Below, piece after piece: positions 35,847 through 44,815 of a DNA stretch of 64,000 bases. How positions within the stretch are numbered: the stretch's first letter is position 1; each line of letters begins with the position of its first letter. Below the pieces are notes generated by a model. It made no database searches and had not been told where the DNA came from. It saw only the letters and a program-made list of their open reading frames with translations. The DNA lies in contig NZ_JACYXC010000001.1 of assembly GCF_016031615.1 (NCBI RefSeq), positions 5,952,001 to 6,016,000 on the forward strand. Reading direction: 5' to 3'. The translations under genes were made by a program, and so were the position numbers. The stretch comes from Streptomyces pactum (GTDB lineage: Bacteria > Actinomycetota > Actinomycetes > Streptomycetales > Streptomycetaceae).

Positions 35847-36036
35847 CCCGCCGGCCACCCCGGGACGGGGCCCGCGACCGGCCCGCCCGGGGCCGGGCCC
35901 GCGGGTCCCGGGACGGCTAGATCACCTCCCGAGGTGTACGGGTGCCGACCCGCGGGGCATGCATTCTCCGGAGCGCGTTCGAGGACGTCGGGCTTCGTCA
36001 TCCGAAAGAGTCGACGAACGGCGGGGCGGGGAACGA

Positions 36037-36534
36037 ATGAAGCGTCAGCCTGCACATCGCGGCGGCACGGACACCAGATGGCCGGAGAGCACACCGGCCA
36101 CCGAGGGGGAGCGGGGGCGGGGGACGGTACTGGAGATCCGACTGCACCGGGCCGAACTGAGCGGCGTGGCGGACGTCCGCCGCCGGCTGCGGACCCTGCT
36201 GGACCACTGGGGCGCGCCCGGCCGGGCCGACGCCGCGGAGTTGCTCATCAGCGAACTGGTGACCAACGCCCTGGTGCACAGCGGCGGCGGCGCGGTGGTC
36301 ACCGCCACCCTCGACGCCGAGGGCGGCGGCCGGGGACCGGCCCGATTACACGTGGAGGTCCGGGACTTCACCGGCCGGCGCCCCACACCCCGGCCACCGA
36401 CCCCGGAGGGCGCCGAGGAGGGCACGTCGGGGCGCGGTCTGCTGCTGGTGAACGCACTCGCCGACGCCTGGGGCGTACGGCCCCAGGGCGTCGGCAAAGT
36501 GGTGTGGTTCGACCTCTACGGCACGGCCGCCTGA
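36037..36534 (+). CDS. ATP-binding anti-sigma-type protein (RsbW/HATPase_c)
   Basis: 165 aa. The GHKL fold shows the N box (ELLISELVTNALVHSG), G1 (VEVRDFTGRRP) and G2 (GTSGRGLLLVNALADAW). These Streptomyces proteins are serine kinases or binders of anti-sigma antagonists. No partner sigma or STAS gene lies nearby. An ATG at 35959 in the same frame would add 26 Arg-rich residues; I prefer 36037. Confidence 0.85.
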   Translation: MKRQPAHRGGTDTRWPESTPATEGERGRGTVLEIRLHRAELSGVADVRRRLRTLLDHWGAPGRADAAELLISELVTNALVHSGGGAVVTATLDAEGGGRGPARLHVEVRDFTGRRPTPRPPTPEGAEEGTSGRGLLLVNALADAWGVRPQGVGKVVWFDLYGTAA

Positions 36535-36595
36535 CGGGACGTCCGGGCCGCACGGATACAGTCCGGCGGCCCCGGGGGTGGGCACCCGGCCCCGG

Positions 36596-37708
36596 TCAGC
36601 CCATCTGCCGCTCGATCCGCGCCAGCTTCTCCTCCAGGGAGTCCAGGCGCGGAATGGTGAGGGTGTCGTCCTCGGCGGTCAGGTCGACGGTCCGCGGCCG
36701 GGCCTTGTCAAAAGGGCTCAGCACATCCGAGTCACGGTCCGAGCTCCGCCCGGCGGTGCTCTCCTTCTCCGAGCCGTCCGCCGGCCGCAGGGCCGGCAGG
36801 GAGGAGCGCGCGGGAAGCTGTCCGGGCTCCTCTATGGCAGGGTCCGAGCCGAGCTGCGGCGGCTGCCCGGAGGGCAGCGCGACGTCCACCTGCCGGCCGC
36901 CGCGGCGGCCCCACGCCCGGTGCTGACGGTGGTACGCCTTCAGCCGGGCCTTCTCCAGCTTCTCCTGCTCCCGGCGGCGGTTGCGGTTCTGTTCCTTCTG
37001 CCGCCGGTCCTCGCGGACCTCCTCGACCGCCTCGTCCAGCGTGCGCACGCCCTCCAGCAGCATCAGCGACCAGGCGGCGAAGGTCTCCCGCGGCGCGCGC
37101 AGCCAGCGGACCATCCGGATCTGCGGCAGCGGACGGGGCACCAGGCCCTGCTCGCGCAGCGCCGCCCGGCGGGTCTGCTTCAGGGCCCGGTCGAAGAGGA
37201 TGGCCGCGGAGAGCGACATGCCGGCGAAGAACTGCGGGGCACCGTCGTGGCCCATGCCGCGCGGCGCGTGCACCCAGTTGAACCAGGCGGCCGCGCCCGC
37301 GAACAGCCACACCAGCAGCCGGGAACCGAGGGCGGCGTCACCGTGGCTCGCCTCCCGCACGGCCAGCACCGAACAGAACATGGCGGCGCCGTCCAGGCCG
37401 AACGGGACCAGGTACTCCCAGCCGCCGGAGAGGTTCAGGTTCTGCCGGCCGAAGCCCACCAATCCGTGGAAGGACAGCGCGGCGGCGACCGCCGCACAGC
37501 AGAACAACAGGATGTACGAGGCGACCCCGTAGATCGTCTCCTTGCGGCGCCGCCGCTCCTCACTGCGCTCCCAGGAGTCCGTCACCACCGCCTCCTCCTT
37601 GTTCTTCTTCGCGCGACCGCGAGCGAGCACCGTCCCGGCCACTCCGACTCCGACGAGCGCCACGGTGACGGGCAGCGCCCAGTCCAGCGATATGTCGGTC
37701 AGTCTCAT
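36596..37708 (-). CDS. DUF2637 membrane protein (SpdB-like)
   Basis: 370 aa. About five transmembrane helices in residues 1-185 (VASYILLFCCAAVAAALSFH; LLVWLFAGAAAWFNWVHAPR), then a highly basic and Glu-rich coiled coil (VREDRRQKEQNRNRRREQEK) and an acidic, Ser/Asp-rich tail ending EEKLARIERQMG. DUF2637 proteins resemble plasmid spread proteins (SpdB) but are common on Streptomyces chromosomes. No other transfer gene is present, so this is not evidence for an integrated plasmid. Confidence 0.85.
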   Translation of the reverse strand: MRLTDISLDWALPVTVALVGVGVAGTVLARGRAKKNKEEAVVTDSWERSEERRRRKETIYGVASYILLFCCAAVAAALSFHGLVGFGRQNLNLSGGWEYLVPFGLDGAAMFCSVLAVREASHGDAALGSRLLVWLFAGAAAWFNWVHAPRGMGHDGAPQFFAGMSLSAAILFDRALKQTRRAALREQGLVPRPLPQIRMVRWLRAPRETFAAWSLMLLEGVRTLDEAVEEVREDRRQKEQNRNRRREQEKLEKARLKAYHRQHRAWGRRGGRQVDVALPSGQPPQLGSDPAIEEPGQLPARSSLPALRPADGSEKESTAGRSSDRDSDVLSPFDKARPRTVDLTAEDDTLTIPRLDSLEEKLARIERQMG

Positions 37709-38578
37709 CCGGCCCCTAGCCTCGTTTCCGTGTGGTGTTCTGGCCGTGGTACGGCCTACTCGCGCGACATCTTGGCGGAGTCGGGCCTTGCCTCACGGGG
37801 ATTCCCGGCAAGAGGACGCCAACGGACGGTGGGGACACGCGGATAGGTGCGCAACGGTTCGAACGCTCGCCTGGTGAAAGCGGATTGCATTCTATTCATG
37901 GAATCCGTTCCGGTGGAATCGGGGTGATCGGACCGCAATGCGCCGTCGGATCTGCCCCACCACAGCCCTCCGTACGCAGGTTACGCACGTCTTCTCCCGG
38001 CGCGGCACGGGCAACGGACGGAGCGTCAGCCGGTCGCGGGCGTACGCCGGCCGGTCCGTGACGGTACGTCGGCCGGTTCCGGGTACGTCCCGGTTGCCGA
38101 CGGCGCGTCAGCCGGCTCCGGGTGGTACGCCGGCCGGTCCCGGGTGGCCGTGGGCGCGCCGCCGGCGGCCGGACCGGCGCCGGCCACCCGGCCTCCGCCG
38201 GGCCCTCGGGCCCACGCCCGGTGACCGTGGGCCCCGGTGGGCCGCCGGGTGCCGGGCGTACGCCGGGCACGGCCGGGGACCGTGGGCCCCGGTGGGCCGC
38301 CGGGTGCCGGGCGTACGCCGGGCACGGCCGGGGAGGAGCCGGCGCGGCGGGGCCACCGGGCCGGGGCCGGCCGGGGCGGTCGCATTGCCGGGTGGCCGGG
38401 TGGCCGGGTGGCCGGGTGGCTGGTGTGGCCGGGTGTCGGAGGGCGGGCGCGCGGGCACGGCCATGGAGGGACCGCCAGACCGCTCATGAGCGGGGTCGGA
38501 CCCGCCCCGGCCGGAGGATCGGGGTTTGACCTCGCGCGACGCCCGCATATCGTTCAAGGCGACGTACAGGAGGACCGA
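37709..38578. repeat. 870-bp divergent region with a perfect 55-bp tandem duplication and 8-bp repeats
   Basis: A 55-bp sequence beginning GACCGTGGGCCCCGGTGGGC is present twice head-to-tail without a mismatch (38223-38277, 38278-38332). GCCGGGTG repeats four times at 38387-38418. GGATT/AATCC arms flank an AT-rich stretch at 37873-37897. The GntR promoter is at its right end: TTGACC (38526-38531), 16 bases, TATCGT (38548-38553). I see no gene. Confidence 0.6.
38526..38553 (+). promoter_or_regulatory. Sigma-70-like promoter of the GntR gene
   Basis: TTGACC and TATCGT separated by 16 bases, 25 bases upstream of the GTG, with AGGAGG at 38569-38574 in between. Confidence 0.5.
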
Positions 38579-39241
38579 GTGGAGCAGCCCATCGCCGGGA
38601 CGGCGGCGCGGTCGCGCGTACCGTTGCAGCGGCACTCCGTGCGCCGCCAGATCCTGGAGGCCCTGCGCAGCGCCCTGATCCAGGGGGAACTGGCCCCCGG
38701 GGAGGTCTACTCGGCACCCGCCCTCGCCGAGCGGTTCGGGGTGTCCGCCACCCCGGTCCGCGAGGCGATGCAGCAGCTCGCCGGGGAGGGCGCCGTCGAG
38801 GTCGTCCCCAACCGCGGCTTCCGGGTCGCCCGCCGCAGCGCCCGGGAACTGGCCGAACTGGCCGAGGTCCGGGCCCTGCTGGAGGTGCCGGTGGTGCTCG
38901 CCCTCGCCGAGTCCGTCGACCCCGGACGGTGGGCGGCGCTGCGGCCCTTCGCGGAGGCCACCGCCCTGATCGCGGCCCGCGGCGACCGGGCCGCCTACCT
39001 GGAGTCGGACCGCGCCTTCCACCAGGCGCTGCTCGGCCTGGCCGGAAACGAACAGCTGGTGATCATCGCGGACGATCTGCACCGGCGCGCCCAGTGGCCG
39101 CTCGCCCCGGGGGAGACGGTCCGCACCGCCGATCTGGTCGCGGACGCCGCCGAGCACGTGGCGCTGCTCGACGCCCTCGCCGCCCGCGACCTGGCGGTGG
39201 TGGAGTCCCTGGTACGCGAGCACTTCGCCGGCGCGCACTGA
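38579..39241 (+). CDS. GntR-family (FadR/FCD) transcriptional regulator
   Basis: 220 aa. The winged helix covers about 25-85 (LRSALIQGELAPGEVYSAPA; LAERFGVSATPVREAMQQLA), and the helical FCD ligand domain contains the usual DRAFHQALLGLAGNEQL with its metal-site His and Asp. AGGAGG lies six bases before the GTG. The effector is probably a small organic acid; the target is unknown, and no enzyme gene is directly downstream. Confidence 0.92.
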   Translation: MEQPIAGTAARSRVPLQRHSVRRQILEALRSALIQGELAPGEVYSAPALAERFGVSATPVREAMQQLAGEGAVEVVPNRGFRVARRSARELAELAEVRALLEVPVVLALAESVDPGRWAALRPFAEATALIAARGDRAAYLESDRAFHQALLGLAGNEQLVIIADDLHRRAQWPLAPGETVRTADLVADAAEHVALLDALAARDLAVVESLVREHFAGAH

Positions 39242-39446
39242 GCACTCCGGCCCGGTTCCGCTGCCCCGGGCGGCGGTCCGCGTCCCGCCCGGGCGGAGGG
39301 CCGGGCCGGCCGGCGCGGCGGTCCTGGCGGGTGGGTGAGGTCCGGGCCGCGGGAACGTGGTGTTCCCGGGGTGGGCCCGGGTTCCGGCCGGTGGGCGGAG
39401 GCAGGGCCGGCCGGTGGGTGACGGGAGGGCCGGCCGGTGCCGGCGG

Positions 39447-40349
39447 TCAGCCGGCGTCGGCCGCCCCGGCGGGGGAGGGGCCGGTGGTGCCGGCCGCGGT
39501 GCGTCCGGTGCCGGAGGCGCCGGCCACGCCGGGCCCGGTACCGGTGGTGCCGGGGGCGTCGGCGCGGCGCAGCCGCTCGGCCAGCCAGGCGGGGACGCCC
39601 AGCAGCCGCACCAGCCGGGCCGCCTCCGCCCGCAGCCGCCCGGCCTCCGGTTCGTCGGTGACCTGGGCGAGGGCGGCGAGCGCCGGGGCGATGCCGACCA
39701 GGAACCCCAGCTCCTCCCGGATGCGCAGGGACTCGGTGAAGCCCCGTCGGGCCTCGTGGACATCGCCGCTCTGCTCGGCCAGTGCGGCCAGGTGGCGCCA
39801 GGTGAACGACCGCAGCAGTTCGTCGCCGTGCGCGGCCGCGCCCGCGTGGGCCCGGCGGAACGCGGCCAGCGCGCCGACCGGGTTGTGCGCCAGGTGCTGG
39901 GCGCAGAGCCCGCGCCGGAAGTCCAGCAGCGGGCGGGCCGGCGACCGGGGTGGCAGCAGCGCGGCGGCCCGGCCCAGCGCCGCCCGAGCCTCGTCGGCCC
40001 GGTCCCGGACCTGGAACAGGGTGGCGGCGTAGGCGAGGTGGCCGCGCTCGCAGGCGGCGGTCCCCCGCTCCTCGTCCGTCAGGGCCAGCGCCTCCGCGGT
40101 GCGCAGCGCCTCCTCCGCCGCCGCCCAGCCGCCGGCGGTGAACACGCACTGCTCGGTCAGCAGCGCGGTGCGCCGCAGTGCCATGGCGGGATCCGCCGCG
40201 GCGCGGGGGGCGAGGAGCGCGGCTGCGTCGTACCAGCAGCCACGGGAGCGGAGCCGCCACACGGCGGTGTCGAGGGGATCGTCTCCCCGGCCCGGCCGCG
40301 ATTCCGATGAGTCCGACGATCCAGAGTGTGACATGGCGGTGTCCGCCAC
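39447..40349 (-). CDS. Tetratricopeptide-repeat protein
   Basis: About 300 aa. Several degenerate TPR units (AAEEALRTAEALALTDEERG; ALAAFRRAHAGAAAHGDELL; RHLAALAEQSGDVHEARRGF) are followed by a low-complexity Ala/Gly/Thr tail of 40 residues. GTG 40349 has GGGGAGG four bases upstream; ATG 40334 (MSHSGSS) is the other candidate. I recall similar proteins next to PucR in Streptomyces, but the function is unknown. A CRP-like site is 82 bases upstream. Confidence 0.8.
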   Translation of the reverse strand: MADTAMSHSGSSDSSESRPGRGDDPLDTAVWRLRSRGCWYDAAALLAPRAAADPAMALRRTALLTEQCVFTAGGWAAAEEALRTAEALALTDEERGTAACERGHLAYAATLFQVRDRADEARAALGRAAALLPPRSPARPLLDFRRGLCAQHLAHNPVGALAAFRRAHAGAAAHGDELLRSFTWRHLAALAEQSGDVHEARRGFTESLRIREELGFLVGIAPALAALAQVTDEPEAGRLRAEAARLVRLLGVPAWLAERLRRADAPGTTGTGPGVAGASGTGRTAAGTTGPSPAGAADAG

Positions 40350-40430
40350 ATTGCCTCCCCAAGCGCGCCGTCGAGCCGGAAGTGGTGCTCGCAGTTCAGC
40401 ACGAACCCGTACGGAGGGCCAAGGGGTCGG

Positions 40431-40446
40431 TGTGAACGAATTCACA
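40431..40446. promoter_or_regulatory. Perfect CRP-type palindrome (TGTGA-N6-TCACA)
   Basis: TGTGAACGAATTCACA is exactly the CRP consensus and also fits the GTG-N6-CAC core of Streptomyces Crp. It lies in an AT-richer stretch upstream of the TPR gene on the minus strand. The rest of the 344-bp gap to pucR holds repeated CCGTTCACGG blocks and no gene. Confidence 0.6.
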
Positions 40447-40693
40447 AAGTTTTCCGCCATGTTTCACGGCGTGGCGGCTCGCTCGGGGCCCCGCGATCTT
40501 CTCCGTGTGGTGGGGCATGAGCGGGGGCCCGGTGTGCCCGCCGTCGGGGAAGGGCCGCCGGACCGCCGTTCACGGTGTGGGGCCCGAGGCACGGACCCGC
40601 CGTTCACGGGCGTGAGGCGCCCGGACCGGGTTCACGGCAGCGAGGCCCGACCGCGCCGGCGGGCCGACCGGTACGGCCCGCCGCCCGCGGGCG

Positions 40694-42409
40694 TCAGCTC
40701 ATCCGCAGGGCGAGGAAGAAGTCGAGCTTGTCCTCCAGCCGGGCCAGGTCGCGCCCGGTCAGCTGCTCGATGCGGCCCACCCGGTACCGGAGCGTGTTGA
40801 CGTGGAGGTGCAGTCGTGCCGCGCACCGGGTCCAGGAGCCGTCGCAGGCCAGGAACGCCTCCAGGGTGGGGATCAGCTCCGCCCGGTGCCGGCGGTCGTA
40901 GTCGCGCAGCGGGTCCAGCAGCCGGGCGGTGAACGCGCGGCGCACGTCGTCCGGGACGAAGGGGAGCAGCAGGACGTGCGAGGCCAGTTCCTGATGGCCC
41001 GCCGCGCACACCCGGCCGGGCCGGGCCGCCGCCACCCGGCGGGCGTGCCGGGCCTCCTCCAGCGCGCCGCGCAGCCCCTCCGCGGAGTGCACCGTGGCGC
41101 TCACCCCGAGCGTCAGCCGGCCGTCCCCGTCCAGCCCCCGGGTGAGCGGCTCGCGGACCGCGTCCAGCAGCCGGTCGGCGTGGAGGGCGGTGTCGTCCTG
41201 CTCGTCGTCGCCCGCCGCGGGGAGGGCGACCAGGGCGACCGCCTCGTCGCCGGTGTGGGCCACCGCGACCCGGTCGGTCGGGTCCATCCCGGCGCCGGCC
41301 GGATCGGCCAGCAGCTCCTCCAGCACCCCCTGGGCGAGCGGCCCGGCCGGGGCCCCCGCGCCGTCGCGCTCCGCCTCCCCGGCACCGGCCGCCGCGGCCT
41401 CGCCGGGCACTCCCCACTCGACCCGGGCCACCACCACCTGCCACTGCGGCGCGGCGCCCAGGCCGGGCAGCAGCACCGGCGCGGCGACCCGGAGCCGGGC
41501 GGCGATCTCGGCCGGCTGGGCGCCCGCGGTGACCAGCTCCAGCACCTCCTGGGCGAGCCGCCGGCGCACCGTACGCGCCGCGTCCCGCCGGTCCCGTTCC
41601 ACCGCTATCAGCTGGGTGACGCCGTGCAGCAGGTCCAGCCGCTCCGCCGCCCAGTCCCCGGCGTCGGCCTCCACCGCCAGCAGCCACTCCGACAGCACGG
41701 TCTCCCTGACGTCCTGCGCGGCGGGCCGGCCGCCGCGCACCGGGAAGAGGGAGAAGGTGCCGGTGCCGGGCACGGACACCCGGTGCGGGGCGCGCCGCCC
41801 GGCCCGTACCGCCGCCAGGTACTCCCCGGCCAGCCGGGCGCGGACCGCGGCCGGCAGCCGGGGGTCGCCGCCCGGGTTCGCCCCGGCGATCTGCCGCCCG
41901 GTGGGCGAGAGGACCCAGGCGTTGAGGTCCAGGTCGGAGCCGAGCAGGTCCAGGATGACGTCCGGACCGCCGCCCGCCGGCCCCGAGGTCATCAGCCGCC
42001 GGTGCCGGTCCACCACCGCGGCCAGGTCACCGGCGCGCTCCCCGGACACCTGCCGCACCACATGCTCGGTGATCGACGCGAACGACACGTCCTCCACCAC
42101 CGAGAACAGCGGCAGCCGGTGCCGGGCGCAGGCCGCCACCAGGTCCTGCGGCACCGCGCCCAGTTCCGCCTCACCCGCCGCCAGCCCGGCGACCCCGGCC
42201 GCGGCGAGGATGCGTACGAAACGTTCCGAGTCCGCCGGCTCGCGCCGCCAGGCGAGCCCGGTGAGCACCAGCTCGCCGCCGGTCAGATAGCGGCTGGGGT
42301 CCCGCAGGTCGGTCGTCATCACGCCCCGGACCGAGCGGTCCAGCTCCTCCTCACCGCCGAGCAGTCGCAGGCCCAGGGCCTCGGTCTCCAGCAGGGCGCG
42401 CAGCCGCAT
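40694..42409 (-). CDS. pucR: PucR-family purine catabolism regulator
   Basis: 571 aa. The N-terminal PucR domain (MRLRALLETEALGLRLLGGE; LVLTGLAW) is followed by a CdaR GGDEF-like middle and a C-terminal HTH_30 (LEAFLACDGSWTRCAARLHL; HVNTLRYRVGRIEQLTGRDL). It controls purine or allantoin catabolism genes in relatives. It is divergent from the NCS2 permease and xdhC, its natural targets, across about 900 bp that contains the xanthine dehydrogenase remnant. Confidence 0.92.
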   Translation of the reverse strand: MRLRALLETEALGLRLLGGEEELDRSVRGVMTTDLRDPSRYLTGGELVLTGLAWRREPADSERFVRILAAAGVAGLAAGEAELGAVPQDLVAACARHRLPLFSVVEDVSFASITEHVVRQVSGERAGDLAAVVDRHRRLMTSGPAGGGPDVILDLLGSDLDLNAWVLSPTGRQIAGANPGGDPRLPAAVRARLAGEYLAAVRAGRRAPHRVSVPGTGTFSLFPVRGGRPAAQDVRETVLSEWLLAVEADAGDWAAERLDLLHGVTQLIAVERDRRDAARTVRRRLAQEVLELVTAGAQPAEIAARLRVAAPVLLPGLGAAPQWQVVVARVEWGVPGEAAAAGAGEAERDGAGAPAGPLAQGVLEELLADPAGAGMDPTDRVAVAHTGDEAVALVALPAAGDDEQDDTALHADRLLDAVREPLTRGLDGDGRLTLGVSATVHSAEGLRGALEEARHARRVAAARPGRVCAAGHQELASHVLLLPFVPDDVRRAFTARLLDPLRDYDRRHRAELIPTLEAFLACDGSWTRCAARLHLHVNTLRYRVGRIEQLTGRDLARLEDKLDFFLALRMS

Positions 42410-42700
42410 GTTCGTCGCCAGCCGATCTGTCGTGGTGGTGCGGGTCCGGTAGCGCGGGGTCCCCGACCCCGTCTTTCGTTCGAATCTACAAGACCCGGCA
42501 CCTGGCCTGCCAACCGCTTCATGGTTTCCGTCACTGCACCGGGCCGGGCGGCCCCCGGTGTACTGACTGCCAGGCCGCGGGCGCGGCGCCGGCCGGGCGA
42601 CCGGAGCGGGAACCGGCGGGGTGGCGCCACCCGGGACCGGCACGGACACCGCACCGCACCCTCCGCACCGCCACCGACCTCCCCCGAGAAGAGAAGACCC

Positions 42701-42928
42701 ATGGACTTCCCGCGCCCCACCGGCCGGCCGGAGGCGCTCGCCGCGCAGGCCGGACACCCTGCCGCCGCGCCCCTCACGGGCGGGACCGGCGTCAGGGCCG
42801 GGACCGGCCGCGTCCGGCGGCTCCCCGGCCACCCGCCGGAGCCCGCCGCCACCCCGGCGGCGGTCCGCCGGGCCCGGAAGCCGCCGATGCGCGTACCGGT
42901 ACGGCCGGGCCACCCGGCCGGCACCTGA
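42701..42928 (+). pseudogene. Remnant of a xanthine dehydrogenase FAD-subunit N-terminus
   Basis: 75 codons. The first 30 residues, MDFPRPTGRPEALAAQAGHP then AAAPLTGGTG, look like the start of FAD-binding xanthine dehydrogenase/CO dehydrogenase medium subunits, which begin MDF-RP---EAL---HP-A-P--GGTD and continue into the FAD site. After that point the sequence is Pro/Arg-rich and unlike the family, and it stops. The position between pucR and a purine permease plus xdhC is exactly where these genes sit in relatives. I read it as a decayed fragment; a new short gene is the alternative. GAGAAGAGAAG precedes the ATG. Confidence 0.5.
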
Positions 42929-43317
42929 CCGCGGGCGCGGGGACGGCACACCGGTCCCGCGCCCGCCCGCCGGGAGCGGCGGCAGTCCGCGCCGGCCGCC
43001 TGCCCCGCCGCCGCTCCCGGCCTCCCCGCGGGTCCGGTCCGGGCAGCACGCCCGGGCCGGACCCCACGACTCTCCCGGCACCGGAGCGCCCCCACCGGCT
43101 CTCCCGCCCCGGGAGCGCTCCACCCGGCTCCCCGCGTTGTGACGGAGCCGGCCCGGCCCTGCCCCCGGCGGTCCGGCCTCCCCCCATGAGACGTCCCGCC
43201 GTCCGGCGGGCACCGCACCACAGCTCCGGGCCGTCCCCCGGGTCGTGATGCCAGAGCACCATCCCAAATCCCGCGCACACGCGCGGGTGCCCCTGTGAAC
43301 CTTGGGAGTGGCACCGC
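42929..43317. other. Gap upstream of the purine permease
   Basis: 389 bp, GC-rich, no gene. It may be the scar where xanthine dehydrogenase genes were lost. Near 43262-43300 CGCGCACACGCGCGGG forms a small symmetric element 40 bases before the permease ATG. Confidence 0.4.
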
Positions 43318-44784
43318 ATGACCCAGTCAACCATCGAGCCCAGCACGTCCCCGGAGGACGCGGGCACGGGCTCCCGTCCCTCGGCCGGACGGTCCTGGCT
43401 CGACCGGTACTTCCACATAACCGACCGAGGATCCACGGTCGCGCAGGAGGTGCGCGGCGGCATCACCACCTTCATGGCGATGTGTTACATCCTCCTGCTC
43501 AACCCGGTGATCCTGGGCACCGCCGAGGACGTCGACGGCAATGTCCTCGCGCACGCCCCGCTGGTGACCGCCACCGCGTTCGCCGCGGCGGTGTCCACCC
43601 TGCTGATGGGTTTCATCGGCAAGGTGCCGCTCGCCCTGGCGGCCGGTCTCAACGTCTCGGCGGCCCTGGTCAGCCAGGTCGTCCCCAACATGACCTGGCC
43701 GCAGGCGATGGGCATGTGCGTCATCTACGGCGTGGTGATCATGCTGCTGGTGGTCACCGGGCTCCGCGAGATGATCATGAACGCCATCCCGCTGCCGCTC
43801 AAACACGCCATCACCATGGGCATCGGCATGTTCGTGGCGCTGCTCGGCCTGGTCAAGGCGGGCTTCGTCGGCGTCGGGCAGGGCGGCCCGGTCCAGCTCG
43901 GCACCGGCCCCGGCGGACAGCTCGCCGGCTGGCCGGTCCTCTTCTTCGCCGTCACCCTGCTGCTGATCTTCATGCTCCAGGCCCGCCGGGTCCCCGGCGC
44001 CATCCTCATCGGCATCGTGGCGGGCACCGTGCTGTCCATCGTGGCGACCGCGGTCGGCGGCCTGACCGACGAGGACTGGGGCGGCGCCACCCCCGAACTG
44101 CACGGCAGTGCCGTCTCCGCCCCCGACTTCGCGCTCTTCGGCGACGTGGAGTTCGGCGGCTGGGAGCAGATCGGCACCATCAGCGTCAGCATGATCGTCT
44201 TCACCCTGGTGCTGGCCGGGTTCTTCGACGCCATGGCCACGATCATCGGCGTGGGCACCGAGGCCAAGCTGGCGGACGAGCAGGGCCGGATGCCGGGCCT
44301 GTCCCGGGCGCTGTTCGTGGACGGCGCCGGCGGTGCGATCGGCGGGGTCAGCGGCGCGTCCGGCCAGACCGTCTTCATCGAGTCGGCCTCCGGTGCCGGC
44401 GAGGGCGCCCGGACCGGACTGTCCTCCGCCGTCACCGGTCTGTTCTTCGCGGCCTGCCTGTTCTTCACCCCGCTCACCCAGCTGGTGCCCAAGCAGGTGG
44501 CCGCCGCGGCGCTGGTCGTCATCGGCTCCATGATGATGAGCGCCGCCGCCCACGTGGACTGGAGCGACAAGGCGGTGTCCGTCCCGGTCTTCCTGACCAT
44601 GGCGCTCATGCCGTTCACCTACAACATCACCGCCGGCGTCGGCGCGGGGGTGATCGCCTACACCGCGATCAAGGCCGCCCAGGGGAAGTTCCGCGAGCCG
44701 GGCGCTTTCATGTGGGTATTGACGGGTGTGTTCCTTGTGTACTTCGCACTCAACCCCATCGAGCACTGGCTCGGCGCCAAGTGA
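43318..44784 (+). CDS. NCS2/AzgA-type purine permease
   Basis: 488 aa, about 12-14 transmembrane segments. It contains EVRGGITTFMAMCYILLLNP at the start of the core and AGFFDAMATIIGVGTEAKLA, the AzgA-type motif with the functional Asp/Glu positions. GASGQTVFIESASGAGEGAR is the second conserved loop. It imports hypoxanthine, adenine or guanine with protons. A xanthine/urate NAT-type carrier is less likely, since this is the AzgA branch. It is 31 bases upstream of xdhC. Confidence 0.9.
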   Translation: MTQSTIEPSTSPEDAGTGSRPSAGRSWLDRYFHITDRGSTVAQEVRGGITTFMAMCYILLLNPVILGTAEDVDGNVLAHAPLVTATAFAAAVSTLLMGFIGKVPLALAAGLNVSAALVSQVVPNMTWPQAMGMCVIYGVVIMLLVVTGLREMIMNAIPLPLKHAITMGIGMFVALLGLVKAGFVGVGQGGPVQLGTGPGGQLAGWPVLFFAVTLLLIFMLQARRVPGAILIGIVAGTVLSIVATAVGGLTDEDWGGATPELHGSAVSAPDFALFGDVEFGGWEQIGTISVSMIVFTLVLAGFFDAMATIIGVGTEAKLADEQGRMPGLSRALFVDGAGGAIGGVSGASGQTVFIESASGAGEGARTGLSSAVTGLFFAACLFFTPLTQLVPKQVAAAALVVIGSMMMSAAAHVDWSDKAVSVPVFLTMALMPFTYNITAGVGAGVIAYTAIKAAQGKFREPGAFMWVLTGVFLVYFALNPIEHWLGAK

Positions 44785-44815
44785 GCCGGACCGGCCGGGA
44801 CAGGAGCTGATCCCC

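Noticed and set aside
36596..37708. Integrated conjugative plasmid (SpdB-like DUF2637)
   Set aside because: No tra, rep, integrase or att sites nearby; DUF2637 proteins are common on Streptomyces chromosomes.
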